This document shows, in pieces, positions 35,557 to 43,551 of a stretch of DNA of 50,907 bases. Numbering within the stretch: the first letter of the stretch is position 1; each line of letters opens with the position of its first letter. The DNA is taken from positions 1 through 50,907 of the forward strand of contig JAQGLY010000057.1 in the NCBI GenBank assembly GCA_028292625.1. The letters run 5' to 3'. The stretch is from Herbaspirillum sp. Lineage in GTDB: Bacteria > Pseudomonadota > Gammaproteobacteria > Burkholderiales > Burkholderiaceae_D. The notes under the pieces were generated by a model. It saw nothing but the letters and a program-made list of their open reading frames with translations, was not told the DNA's origin and searched no databases. Made by a program: the position numbers and the translations under genes.

Positions 35557-36459
35557 ATGACATCGAATAAATTCATCGACAATGAGGCAATGATTACCGA
35601 GGTGGTCAAGGAGGCGATGAGCCGTACCGGCAACCCACGGTTAAAGGAAATCATGGCGCTGCTGGTCGAGCATGCTCATGCTTTCGTGCGCGAAGCCAAT
35701 CTGACGGATGAAGAGTTCGACGCCGGCGTGCGTTTCATCCAGGGCATAGGTCAAGTCACCACCGATACGCATAATGAAGTGGTGCTGGCCTCCGATGCGC
35801 TGGGTATTTCGACCTTGATCGCCTATCGCAATCATCCGCAGGACAAGGGGCAAAGCGCGAGCGCGCTGCTAGGGCCTTTCTGGCGGCTGCACGCGCCGGA
35901 TTGCGAAAACGGCGACAACATCGCGCGTTCCAATACGCCCGGCGTAGCAATGTATGTCGACGGGGTGGTGCGCGATACCGGCGGCAGACCCATCCCCGGC
36001 GCATGTGTTGATGTCTGGCAAGCCTCGCCGGTCGGACTCTACGAAAGCCAGGATCCGGAACAGGAGTCCATGAATCTGCGCGGCAAGTTCCGCACTGATA
36101 GCCAGGGGCGGTATCGTTTCCGCACGGTGCGGCCGGCCGGCTATCCGGTGCCGGTTCACGGCCCGGTCGGGCAATTGCTGAAGGCGCAGAACCGGCATCC
36201 TTTCCGTCCCGCGCATATCCATTTCATGGTGTCCGCGCCGGCTTGCAAAACGCTGGTCACGCAGGTATTCGCCGACGATTCCGAGCATCTTGCGTCCGAC
36301 GTGGTGTTCGGCGTCACGCGTGCGTTGATCGGACATTTCGAGCGTCACGAATCGCGGTCGCCGGCGCACCCGGACGCACCGATCCCGTTCTTTACGCTGC
36401 AGCACGACTTCGTCCTGGAACAGGGTGTATCGAGCTTCCCCGAGCCGCCGATCAAATGA
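35557..36459 (+). CDS. Intradiol ring-cleavage dioxygenase, hydroxyquinol 1,2-dioxygenase type
   Basis: The 300-residue product has the N-terminal dimerisation domain of catechol/hydroxyquinol dioxygenases (residues about 10-110, PRLKEIMALLVEHAHAFVRE) and the intradiol core. The four non-haem Fe(III) ligands are visible: Y162 (VGLYESQDPEQ), Y196 (RPAGYPVP), H220 and H222 (RPAHIHF). GLYE-Q-PEQ, NLRGKFRT and HGPVGQLLKA resemble hydroxyquinol 1,2-dioxygenases, which split 1,2,4-trihydroxybenzene to maleylacetate, more than catechol enzymes. First gene of the catabolic operon directly behind the LacI-type operator. Substrate assignment is inference. Cytosolic. Confidence 0.9.
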   Translation: MTSNKFIDNEAMITEVVKEAMSRTGNPRLKEIMALLVEHAHAFVREANLTDEEFDAGVRFIQGIGQVTTDTHNEVVLASDALGISTLIAYRNHPQDKGQSASALLGPFWRLHAPDCENGDNIARSNTPGVAMYVDGVVRDTGGRPIPGACVDVWQASPVGLYESQDPEQESMNLRGKFRTDSQGRYRFRTVRPAGYPVPVHGPVGQLLKAQNRHPFRPAHIHFMVSAPACKTLVTQVFADDSEHLASDVVFGVTRALIGHFERHESRSPAHPDAPIPFFTLQHDFVLEQGVSSFPEPPIK

Positions 36460-36491
36460 CGTTTTAAATGATGTTTTAACCGATGTTTTAA
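36456..36491 (+). repeat. Three tandem 12-bp repeats across the dioxygenase stop codon
   Basis: ATGACGTTTTAA, ATGATGTTTTAA, CCGATGTTTTAA. The first copy overlaps the dioxygenase stop, the last ends 9 bases before the SDR start. Each copy contains a minute ATG...TAA frame (MTF, MMF, MF), which may keep ribosomes near the SDR start. Confidence 0.8.
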
Positions 36492-36500
36492 AGGATACGC

Positions 36501-37268
36501 ATGTCTTCTCCCACTCAGCCTCCGCTCGGCGGACAACTTGCCGTGATCGTCGGCGGCACCGGCGGAATCGGCCGCGTTACCGCGCGCCGCCTTGCCGCGG
36601 CGGGCGCGCAAATCGTGGTGCTGTACCGATCGGACAAGGGCGCCGCGGACAAGCTGGCCGCCGCTTTGCCCGGCGAGGGTCATGGCGCTGTGTATGCGTC
36701 CATCGAAGACAGCAGCACGCTGGCCCAGGCCGCGGCGGAAATCGAAGCCAGGTGGGGACGCGCGGACATTCTGGTCAACACCGCCGGATTCACGAAACCC
36801 ATTCCCCACCGCGATCTCGACGCGCTGGACGATGCCTTGATCGACCGCATGTTTGCCGTCAATTGGCGTGGCCAGTTCGCGGCCATCCGCGCCTTTACGC
36901 CGTTGCTGCGTGCATCCGGCAACGGTCTCGTGGTCAACATTTCCTCCATCGCCGGTGCGACCGGCATCGGCAGCAATGTGGCCTATTGCGCGGTCAAGGC
37001 AGGGCTGGACATCATGGCGGTGTCGCTGGGACGCGCGCTGGCGCCCGAGGTTCGCGTACTCAATGTGGCGCCCGGCGTGGTCGACACGGCATTCGTGCCG
37101 GGCCGGGACCAGGCCTGGAACGACAAGCAGGCAGCAACGACGCCGCTCAAGCGGATAGGGACGCCGGAAGACATCGCCGCGGCCGTCGAAGCATGCGCCA
37201 CCACGCTGAAGTTCGCGACCGGCACCACCATCCAGGTAGACGGCGGCCGGCGCCTCGGCATCGCATAG
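36501..37268 (+). CDS. Short-chain dehydrogenase/reductase
   Basis: The 255-residue product is a classical SDR: cofactor motif VGGTGGIGRVTARRL near residue 20, NTAG-like NTAGFTKP (about 97), active-site Ser in NISSIAG (about 148) and Tyr/Lys in VAYCAVKAGLD (about 163-167). A basic residue after strand 2 (LYRSDKG) suggests NADP(H). Placed between the dioxygenase and BKACE genes, it may reduce or oxidise a keto/hydroxy intermediate, for example maleylacetate, but that is inferred. AAAGGAT precedes the ATG by 5 bases. Confidence 0.9.
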   Translation: MSSPTQPPLGGQLAVIVGGTGGIGRVTARRLAAAGAQIVVLYRSDKGAADKLAAALPGEGHGAVYASIEDSSTLAQAAAEIEARWGRADILVNTAGFTKPIPHRDLDALDDALIDRMFAVNWRGQFAAIRAFTPLLRASGNGLVVNISSIAGATGIGSNVAYCAVKAGLDIMAVSLGRALAPEVRVLNVAPGVVDTAFVPGRDQAWNDKQAATTPLKRIGTPEDIAAAVEACATTLKFATGTTIQVDGGRRLGIA

Positions 37269-37276
37269 GAGACGGC

Positions 37277-38152
37277 ATGCAAGAGAAGGTCATCATCACC
37301 TGCGCCGTGACGGGCAACATCACGCGGCCCGAGCAACATCCGGCGTTGCCCATCACGCCGCGGCAGATCGCCGACGCGGCGCTGGAGGCCGCGCAAGCGG
37401 GAGCATCCGTCGCCCATATCCATGTGCGCGATCCCGAAACGGGCCGGCCATCGATGAACATCGCGTACTACCGCGAAGTGATGGATCGCATCCGCGAGAA
37501 AAATCCCGACATGGTGATTAATCTGACCACCGGTCCGGGCGGACGCTTTATCCCCAGCGACGACGATCCAAAGGTAGCCGCGCCCGGCAGCACGCTGACG
37601 ATTCCGGAAAAGCGCGTGGAACACATCGTGGCCTTGCGTCCCGATATCTGCTCGCTCGATCTGAATACGATGAATTCGGGCGGCGAAGTGGTCATCAACA
37701 CGCCGCGCAACGTCACGCGCATGGCAAAGCTGATCCGCGCGGCAGGCGTCAAACCCGAAATCGAACTGTTCGACTCCGGCGATATTCATCTTGCGCTGGA
37801 TTTGATTCAGCAGGGCGTACTCGAGGGCCCCGGCTTGTTCAGTTTCGTACTCGGCGTTAAATACGGATTCTCGGCGACGCCGGAAACCATGCTGTACGCC
37901 CGCAATTTGCTTCCTCCGGGCGCCACGTGGACAGGTTTCGGCGTCGGACGGCATGAATTCGCCATGGTGGCCCAGGCCTATTTGTACGGCGGCCATGTAC
38001 GGGTCGGGTTTGAAGACAATATTTACATTTCGAAAGGGGTGCTCGCGCAGAGCAATGCCGTTCTCGTGCGGCGGGCGCATGAAATCATCGAGTCCATAGG
38101 GGGCGAAATAGCATCCGCTGCGCAAGCGCGAACCATCCTCGGATTGGCATGA
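37277..38152 (+). CDS. Beta-keto acid cleavage enzyme (BKACE, DUF849)
   Basis: The 291-residue product is a BKACE, a Zn-dependent TIM-barrel enzyme family that transfers acetyl-CoA onto beta-keto acids giving acetoacetate and a new CoA ester (first known as the 3-keto-5-aminohexanoate cleavage enzyme Kce). Zn ligands appear as H47 and H49 (AHIHVRD) and E246 with D247 (VGFEDNIY); R242 corresponds to the catalytic Arg. From memory of Kce, its Glu14 is Asn14 here (AVTGNIT), so the substrate probably lacks the amino group. AGGAGA precedes the ATG, 8 bases after the SDR stop. The clustered dioxygenase suggests 3-oxoadipate or a related keto acid. Confidence 0.92.
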   Translation: MQEKVIITCAVTGNITRPEQHPALPITPRQIADAALEAAQAGASVAHIHVRDPETGRPSMNIAYYREVMDRIREKNPDMVINLTTGPGGRFIPSDDDPKVAAPGSTLTIPEKRVEHIVALRPDICSLDLNTMNSGGEVVINTPRNVTRMAKLIRAAGVKPEIELFDSGDIHLALDLIQQGVLEGPGLFSFVLGVKYGFSATPETMLYARNLLPPGATWTGFGVGRHEFAMVAQAYLYGGHVRVGFEDNIYISKGVLAQSNAVLVRRAHEIIESIGGEIASAAQARTILGLA

Positions 38153-38215
38153 ACCCCGCCGGGATCAAGGACCGCAGGTAACACATTCGACCAATTATTA
38201 AAGGAGTAGCAAGGC

Positions 38216-39193
38216 ATGACTGCAATACGTGTTTTTGAAAAGGCTGCCGACCTCGAGTCTCTGTCATTGACTCTGGTGGACATGCCGCGGCCAAGTCCCG
38301 GTCCGCAACAGTGTGTGATCGAAGTGCATGGCGCCGGCGTCAATCCCAGCGATGTCAAGGCCGCATTGGGCGCGATGCCGCATGCGGTATGGCCGCGCAC
38401 GCCGGGACGCGATTATGCGGGCGTGGTCGTCGATGGGCCTGAGCATTTGCTGGGCAAAGAAGTGTGGGGCAGCGGCGGCGAACTCGGCATCAGCCGCGAC
38501 GGCACGCACGCGCAATATCTGCTGGTCGATACCGCCGGCGTCCGGGAAAAACCGAAATCGGTCGGCATGCTGGAAGCCGGCGCGGTGGGCGTGCCGTTCA
38601 TTACGGCATACGAAGGCCTGCGCCGTGCGGGCTTGTCGAATAATGGCGATGTGGTACTGGTATTGGGCAGCAACGGCAAGGTCGGGCAAGCCGCGATACA
38701 ACTGGCGGCGCGCGCGGGCGCGCAGGTGTTCGGCGTCGAACGGTCTGCCGGGGCATATCGCGGACATGCCTGCGGGCCGGTCGACATGATTCACGCCGGC
38801 GATCGCGATATTGCGGATCATGTCCGCGACAAGACCGGCGGACATGGCGCCGATATTGTTTTCAACACCGTCGGCAGTCCCTATTTCGAACAGGCCAATC
38901 GCGCGCTGGCCAAAGGCGGGCGGCAGATTTTCATCTCGACCATCGAACGCTCGGTCCCTTTCGATATCTTCGCGTTCTATCGCGGCCAGCACACCTATGT
39001 CGGCATCGATTCGCTGGCGCTCGACAGCGTCGGCGGCGCGCAGATCCTGGACCTCCTGGCGCCCGGTTTCGATGACGGCACGCTGCGGCCATTTCCGGTC
39101 GGCGAAAGCCACGTCTATTCGCTGGCAAATGCATTGGAAGCCTATCGCGCCGTATTGAGCGGCTCGCGCGAACGCATCGTGGTGCGGCCATGA
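38216..39193 (+). CDS. Medium-chain oxidoreductase, quinone oxidoreductase-like (no zinc)
   Basis: The 325-residue product is an MDR enzyme. The GroES-like domain (residues about 10-115) has GAGVNPSDVKAALG and GRDYAGVV; the nucleotide-binding domain reads LVLGSNGKVGQAAIQLAARAGA near 150. The cysteine/histidine set for catalytic and structural zinc is absent, as in quinone oxidoreductases and enoyl reductases. It probably uses NADPH to reduce a C=C or quinone; reduction of maleylacetate is possible but normally done by an iron ADH. GGAGTA lies 7 bases before the ATG. It overlaps the cupin gene by 4 bases. Confidence 0.87.
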   Translation: MTAIRVFEKAADLESLSLTLVDMPRPSPGPQQCVIEVHGAGVNPSDVKAALGAMPHAVWPRTPGRDYAGVVVDGPEHLLGKEVWGSGGELGISRDGTHAQYLLVDTAGVREKPKSVGMLEAGAVGVPFITAYEGLRRAGLSNNGDVVLVLGSNGKVGQAAIQLAARAGAQVFGVERSAGAYRGHACGPVDMIHAGDRDIADHVRDKTGGHGADIVFNTVGSPYFEQANRALAKGGRQIFISTIERSVPFDIFAFYRGQHTYVGIDSLALDSVGGAQILDLLAPGFDDGTLRPFPVGESHVYSLANALEAYRAVLSGSRERIVVRP

Positions 39194-39543
39194 ATGTGAC
39201 GCGATTCGCCGCCGCACCGCAATATTTTCCGCCACATCACGACGGCATGCGCTGCCTGCGTCTGCAAGGCCATGAGGCCGGGCCTTCCGACACGGTCTGG
39301 CTGGGGGTGTCGCAGATCCAGCCGGGCGGCGGCACGACGCTGGATGCCTCGGCTACCGAAAAACTGTATTTCGTACTGGAGGGAAGCGTCACCGTTGAAA
39401 CCGAGGACGGCCGGGAGACCCTGGAGAAGTACGACTCCTGCCGTCTGGCGCCGGGCGAAAAGCGCGCGCTGAAAAATTTTACCGATCTGCCGGCAACCAT
39501 TTTGCTGGCGATGCCTTATGCAGCAAGCCCATCAAAGATTTGA
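39190..39543 (+). CDS. Small cupin-domain protein
   Basis: The 117-residue product has a single cupin barrel: IQPGGGTTLDASATEKLYFVLEG then TLEKYDSCRLAPGEKRALKN. The usual histidine metal ligands of cupin motif 1 (HxH) are missing (DASATEK), so it may bind a small ligand without metal or be a chaperone-like subunit. The ATGA overlap with the MDR gene implies coupled translation and possibly a functional pair. Function unknown. Confidence 0.82.
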   Translation: MNVTRFAAAPQYFPPHHDGMRCLRLQGHEAGPSDTVWLGVSQIQPGGGTTLDASATEKLYFVLEGSVTVETEDGRETLEKYDSCRLAPGEKRALKNFTDLPATILLAMPYAASPSKI

Positions 39544-39645
39544 CGTAAAAAAAATCTAGTCCACCAAATAGCGAACCGCGTCGAGTCCACGGAGAGGGAC
39601 GGACGCTTTTTTCATTCCCTATAAAAGAGAAAGTTGGAGACAATA

Positions 39646-40947
39646 ATGGATAACGTGATTGATGCAGACGCGGCCGGCCCGGCCGTCCCGGATGCGATAC
39701 AAAAAAAGAAACCGTTCTATCGGGTGTTGTACGTACAGGTGCTGCTGGCCATCGCCATCGGCGTCGCCCTCGGTTATTTCAAGCCGTCGCTGGCCGTCGA
39801 TATGAAACCGCTGGGAGACGGTTTCATTAAATTGATCAGAATGCTGATCGCGCCGGTGGTGTTCTGCACCGTCGTCTCCGGCATTGCCGGCATGAAGGAC
39901 ATGAGGAAAGTGGGCCGGGTGGGGGGCAAGGCCTTGCTTTACTTCGAGGTCGTCTCCACGGCCGCTCTGCTGATCGGCCTTGCGGTGGCGAATCTGGTGC
40001 GGCCGGGCGCCGGTTTCAATGTCGATCCCGCATCGCTCAACGCCAAGGCGGTGTTCGAATATGCCGGCAAGGCGAAGGAAATGACGGTCACCGATTTTCT
40101 GCTCAATATCGTTCCCAACACCATCGTGGATGCCTTTGCCAGAGGCGACATCCTGCAGATACTGCTGATATCCGTATTGTTCGGACTCGCGGTGTCGGCA
40201 TTGGGAAATCGCTGCAAGCCGTTCATCGACCTCATCGATGCGGTATTGCGCGCGGTGTTCGGCGCGGTCAACATCGTGATGAAGTTCGCGCCTATAGGCG
40301 CATTCGGCGCGATGGCCTTCACCATAGGCAAGTTCGGCCTGGCGTCGCTGGTGCCGCTGGCCAAACTGGTAGCGACGTTTTATCTGACCTCGTTTTTATT
40401 CGTGTTCGTTGTCCTGGGCTTGATCGCGAAGGCCTGCGGCTTCAGCATTTTCAAATTCCTGAGTTACATCAAGGAAGAGATCCTGCTCGTGCTGGGCACC
40501 AGTTCTTCCGATACCGCGCTGCCGACACTGATGGAAAAAATGGAGCGGCTCGGCTGTTCGAAATCCCTGGTGGGCCTGGTGGTGCCGACCGGCTATACCT
40601 TCAACACCGATGGCAGCGCCATTTACATGACGATGGCGGCCTTATTCGTTGCGCAGGCCACCAACACCGATCTGACTTTCATGCAGCAGGCCGCGATCGT
40701 CGGCGTCGCGATGTTCACGTCCAAAGGCGCCAGCGGGGTGCAGGGCGCCTCGTTCATTGCGCTGGTCGGCACGCTGATGGTGGTGCCGACGATTCCGGTC
40801 GCCGGCATGGCGCTGATTCTCGGCGTGGATCGATTCATGAGCGAGGCGCGAGCGCTGGTCAATATGATCGGAACCGGTGTCGCCACCGTTGTCGTGGCCA
40901 ACTGGGAAAAGGAATTGGACCCGGAAAAAATCAAGGTTCTGAGCTGA
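39646..40947 (+). CDS. Dicarboxylate/amino acid:cation symporter, DctA type
   Basis: The 433-residue inner-membrane carrier belongs to the DAACS family. [20 protein letters not shown], the serine-rich loop [19 protein letters not shown] and [18 protein letters not shown] are the DctA/GltP hallmarks; about eight helices plus two hairpins are expected. It imports C4-dicarboxylates or related keto acids with protons or sodium. I start at ATG 39646 (GGAGACAATA before it); a TTG at 39634 is in frame but lies on the Shine-Dalgarno itself. Its place in the cluster suggests uptake of the pathway substrate or of a related organic acid. Confidence 0.92.
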   Translation: MDNVIDADAAGPAVPDAIQKKKPFYRVLYVQVLLAIAIGVALGYFKPSLAVDMKPLGDGFIKLIRMLIAPVVFCTVVSGIAGMKDMRKVGRVGGKALLYFEVVSTAALLIGLAVANLVRPGAGFNVDPASLNAKAVFEYAGKAKEMTVTDFLLNIVPNTIVDAFARGDILQILLISVLFGLAVSALGNRCKPFIDLIDAVLRAVFGAVNIVMKFAPIGAFGAMAFTIGKFGLASLVPLAKLVATFYLTSFLFVFVVLGLIAKACGFSIFKFLSYIKEEILLVLGTSSSDTALPTLMEKMERLGCSKSLVGLVVPTGYTFNTDGSAIYMTMAALFVAQATNTDLTFMQQAAIVGVAMFTSKGASGVQGASFIALVGTLMVVPTIPVAGMALILGVDRFMSEARALVNMIGTGVATVVVANWEKELDPEKIKVLS

Positions 40948-41019
40948 CCGGCGCCATTGTGCTGGGGCAATTGGATTAAAATCGTCCATCCGGATATTTT
41001 ATGAAACGAGTCCAGCTAG

Positions 41020-42054
41020 ATGACCAAGCCGCCGACCCTGACCGATATTGCCAAAGCCGCTGGAGTGCATTCCTCTACGGTATCGCGGGTGATGAATCCC
41101 GAGACCAGGAAAATGGTCAGCAGCGATGTCGCCAAACGCATTCTTGCGGAGGCCGGACGTATCGGTTACCGGACGAACCTGGCGGCCTCCACGCTGCGTA
41201 CGCGGCGCTCGAACGTGATCGGCGTCGTGCTGCCGGACATCACGAATGCCGTGTTTGCGCCGATTCTGATGGGGATCGAAGAAGGTTTGCGCAGGCACGG
41301 CTATCTCGCGATCGTGGTCAACGTCGGCAATGGCAGCGAGGATCAGAGCTTTGTGATCAACCGCTTGCTGGGGCAGCAGGTGGACGGCCTGATTTTCGCC
41401 ACCGCCCGGCGGCACGATACCCAGATCGAACATTGCGTCAAACAGCGGGTGCCGGTCATCACCATCAACCGCAGCGAGGACTCCGGCACCGTTTCCGGCG
41501 TCGCCAGCGACGAATTTCTCGGCATGCGGCTGGCCGTCGAGCATCTGGTTTCCCTGAATCACACGCGCATTGCGCATATCGCCGGGCCGCAGCATATCTC
41601 GACCGGCTATTTGCGCCGGCTCGGGTTTGTCGACGCGATACGCGACATGAAGTTGGCGGCGCAAAAGTGCAAGGTCATTGAAAGCAGCGCCTATTCGCGG
41701 GAGTCCGGCAGGACGGCATTGCTGGAACTCCTGAAGCAGGCGCCGCAGACGACCGCGGTGGTCGCGGGAAACGATCTGGTGGCCTTGGGTTGTTATGACG
41801 CGCTCAAGGAAATGGGTCTGAGCTGCCCGGGCGACATCTCCATCGTGGGCCACAACGACATGCCGCTGATGGATATGGTGTGGCCGCCGCTGACGACCGT
41901 CCGCATACGCCATCACGATATGGGACTGGAAGCTTCCCGTCTTATTCTGCAGGTCATCGAGAATATTCATGCAACGGTGGTGGACATCCGGTTGAAACCG
42001 GAACTGATCGTGCGCGATTCGACTGCAGTGCCGCGTAATGCGAAATCGAAGTAA
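41020..42054 (+). CDS. LacI-family transcriptional regulator
   Basis: The 344-residue product has a LacI HTH (residues 6-26: TLTDIAKAAGVHSSTVSRVM) with hinge region and a periplasmic-binding-like effector domain (VIGVVLPDITNAVFAPILMGIE, later TAVVAGNDLVALGCYDALKE). It should bind as a dimer to palindromes with a central CG; such sites lie at 35511-35526 and 42133-42160 on either side of its own gene. The effector is presumably the pathway substrate. It is the probable repressor of the whole catabolic cluster. Confidence 0.94.
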   Translation: MTKPPTLTDIAKAAGVHSSTVSRVMNPETRKMVSSDVAKRILAEAGRIGYRTNLAASTLRTRRSNVIGVVLPDITNAVFAPILMGIEEGLRRHGYLAIVVNVGNGSEDQSFVINRLLGQQVDGLIFATARRHDTQIEHCVKQRVPVITINRSEDSGTVSGVASDEFLGMRLAVEHLVSLNHTRIAHIAGPQHISTGYLRRLGFVDAIRDMKLAAQKCKVIESSAYSRESGRTALLELLKQAPQTTAVVAGNDLVALGCYDALKEMGLSCPGDISIVGHNDMPLMDMVWPPLTTVRIRHHDMGLEASRLILQVIENIHATVVDIRLKPELIVRDSTAVPRNAKSK

Positions 42055-42080
42055 GTCCGAAGTAAGTCCGAAAAAAGTCC
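42048..42080 (+). repeat. Three tandem 11-bp repeats across the LacI stop codon
   Basis: GAAGTAAGTCC, GAAGTAAGTCC, GAAAAAAGTCC. The first copy contains the regulator's stop codon. Similar in style to the 12-bp triplet at 36456-36491. Confidence 0.8.
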
Positions 42081-42132
42081 CTGCTTTTTCTCTTGATTGA
42101 CATGGGCATCCGTCCTTATACGGGCGGCACCG

Positions 42133-42160
42133 GGTTGCAAACGGTTGCAAACGGTTGCAA
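42133..42160. promoter_or_regulatory. Triplicate TTGCAA operator array upstream of the binding protein gene
   Basis: GGTTGCAA occurs three times with 10-base spacing (42133, 42143, 42153), one DNA turn apart. Copies two and three, with the following CC, form the palindrome GGTTGCAA-acgg-TTGCAACC. A loose promoter (TTGATT/TATACG) lies just upstream, so binding would cover its start. Shares TTGCA half-sites with the operator at 35511. Confidence 0.6.
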
Positions 42161-42198
42161 CCATTTAAAACATTATTAAATAATAAAAGGAGATAAAA

Positions 42199-43233
42199 AT
42201 GAATCCGAAAGGTTTATTGCCGTACGCGCTCGCCTGCTGCGCCGTTTCAATGGGGCTGGCGGCCGCCATCCCCGCGATGGCGCAAGCCGACGTCCCGGTG
42301 CGGGAGTTGCATGTCATTGCCTTCGACGGCGGCTGGAATCTGCCGGTCTGGGCCGGGCAGAGCCAGGGATTTTTCCAACGGAACGGACTCAAGGTCGATC
42401 TGAAATTCACGCCCAACTCGGTATTTCTGGTTGACAGCCTGTTTGCAGGAAAATCCGATATCGCCTTGGCCAGTTTCGACAACGTGGTCGCCTATCAGGA
42501 GGGCCAGGGGGATGCGGCCGCCAACGGCAAGGCCGATCCCGATTTGTTCGCTTTCATGGGTGGAGACAATGGCTTTCTTACACTGACGGCGGCGCCGGCG
42601 ATCCATACATTTTCGGATCTGCGGGGAAAAACCATGTCGGTCGACGCGATGGGCACCGGCTTTGCATTCGCGTTGCGCGAGATGATCGCCTTGAACGGGC
42701 TGGCGGAATCCGAGGTGCACATTGTGCGCGCCGGCGCCACGGCCAATCGTTATAAGGATTTGATGGCGGGCAAGAGCGATGCCACGTTATTGCGTACACC
42801 GTTTGAAATCCTCAGCGCCAGCAAAGGATTCAATTCCCTGGCGACCGGCAGCAAGACCTTCGGCGCTTACATGGGCACGGTAGGCGTGGCGCGCCGGTCC
42901 TGGGCGCAAGCGAACGACACAGCGTTGGTCGCATTCCTGCGAAGCTACAAAGCGGCGCTGGACTGGTCGTACGCACCGGAAAATCGCGCAGCGGCGGAAG
43001 CGCTGCTGATCGAGAACGTGCCGGGCATGACGCCCGATCTGGCCAAGCGCTCTTACGACACACTGCTTGCCAGGCAAGGCGGGCTGATACGGGATTTGCG
43101 CTTCGATATGGCCGGTGTCAAGAATGTCCTGGATTTGCGCAGCAAGTATGCACAGCCTGCCAAGACGCTTTCGGATCCGAATAAATACCTCGACGACCGC
43201 TATCTGAAACAGGCATTCGACGTAAAGAAATAG
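42199..43233 (+). CDS. ABC-type substrate-binding protein, NMT1/SsuA family (orphan)
   Basis: The 344-residue product has a signal peptide (cleavage after AMAQA) and the NMT1/SsuA fold: LPVWAGQSQGFFQRNGLKVDL, FAGKSDIALASFDNVVAYQ, and LRGKTMSVDAMGTGFAFALREM. Such proteins bind aromatic sulfonates, phthalate, nitrate or thiamine precursors. No permease or ATPase gene is present within the window near it, so it must work with a transporter elsewhere, or as a periplasmic sensor. AGGAGA lies 6 bases before the ATG. It sits under the TTGCAA array and before the porin. Confidence 0.88.
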   Translation: MNPKGLLPYALACCAVSMGLAAAIPAMAQADVPVRELHVIAFDGGWNLPVWAGQSQGFFQRNGLKVDLKFTPNSVFLVDSLFAGKSDIALASFDNVVAYQEGQGDAAANGKADPDLFAFMGGDNGFLTLTAAPAIHTFSDLRGKTMSVDAMGTGFAFALREMIALNGLAESEVHIVRAGATANRYKDLMAGKSDATLLRTPFEILSASKGFNSLATGSKTFGAYMGTVGVARRSWAQANDTALVAFLRSYKAALDWSYAPENRAAAEALLIENVPGMTPDLAKRSYDTLLARQGGLIRDLRFDMAGVKNVLDLRSKYAQPAKTLSDPNKYLDDRYLKQAFDVKK

Positions 43234-43239
43234 GAAGGT

Positions 43240-43274
43240 GCGCCGGTCGGAAACCGCCGCCGGCTGGCGCTTTT
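43240..43274 (+). terminator. Terminator of the binding-protein gene
   Basis: GCGCCGGTCGG, 9-base loop, CCGGCTGGCGC (two G-U pairs) followed by TTTT, seven bases after the stop codon. Confidence 0.7.
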
Positions 43275-43314
43275 GCCATTTTTTTTATGTAATAACGCGA
43301 GATAAATTACGCCA

Positions 43315-43336
43315 TGAAACTTAGCTGAAACTTAGG
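43315..43336 (+). repeat. Two tandem 11-bp repeats
   Basis: TGAAACTTAGC and TGAAACTTAGG, directly adjacent, between the terminator and the FNR box. Confidence 0.75.
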
Positions 43337-43387
43337 GATTCGAAAGGATATGTAAATATCGCCAAATCCGTGTTTCTATTTGTATTC

Positions 43388-43401
43388 TTGATCCAGATCA
43401 A
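43388..43401. promoter_or_regulatory. Perfect FNR/Anr-type binding site
   Basis: TTGAT-ccag-ATCAA fits the consensus TTGATnnnnATCAA exactly. A -10-like CATACT lies about 32 bases downstream of its centre (43425-43430), the spacing of a class II FNR-activated promoter. The porin start is 150 bases downstream. Confidence 0.6.
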
Positions 43402-43551
43402 TTTTTACTCTATAGCACGAAACCCATACTTTAGTTGCAGAGCAGATGCCTTGCTCTATGCCGAACATCCGATGATCTGCACAAATGATTCCTTCATTCA
43501 GGATCATGGGTGTTTGAAAAACTATTTAAAAAATCTGGAGATGGAGACATT

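Larger units (their letters stand above)
43234..43551. other. 318-bp intergenic region with terminator, repeat and FNR box
   Basis: From left to right: the terminator of the binding-protein gene (43240-43274), two tandem 11-bp repeats (43315-43336), a perfect FNR-type box (43388-43401) and the promoter and leader of the porin. No gene is seen. Confidence 0.7.

Noticed and set aside
36456..42160. Short tandem repeats as a CRISPR array
   Set aside because: Units are 10-12 bp and directly adjacent, without unique spacers or cas genes.
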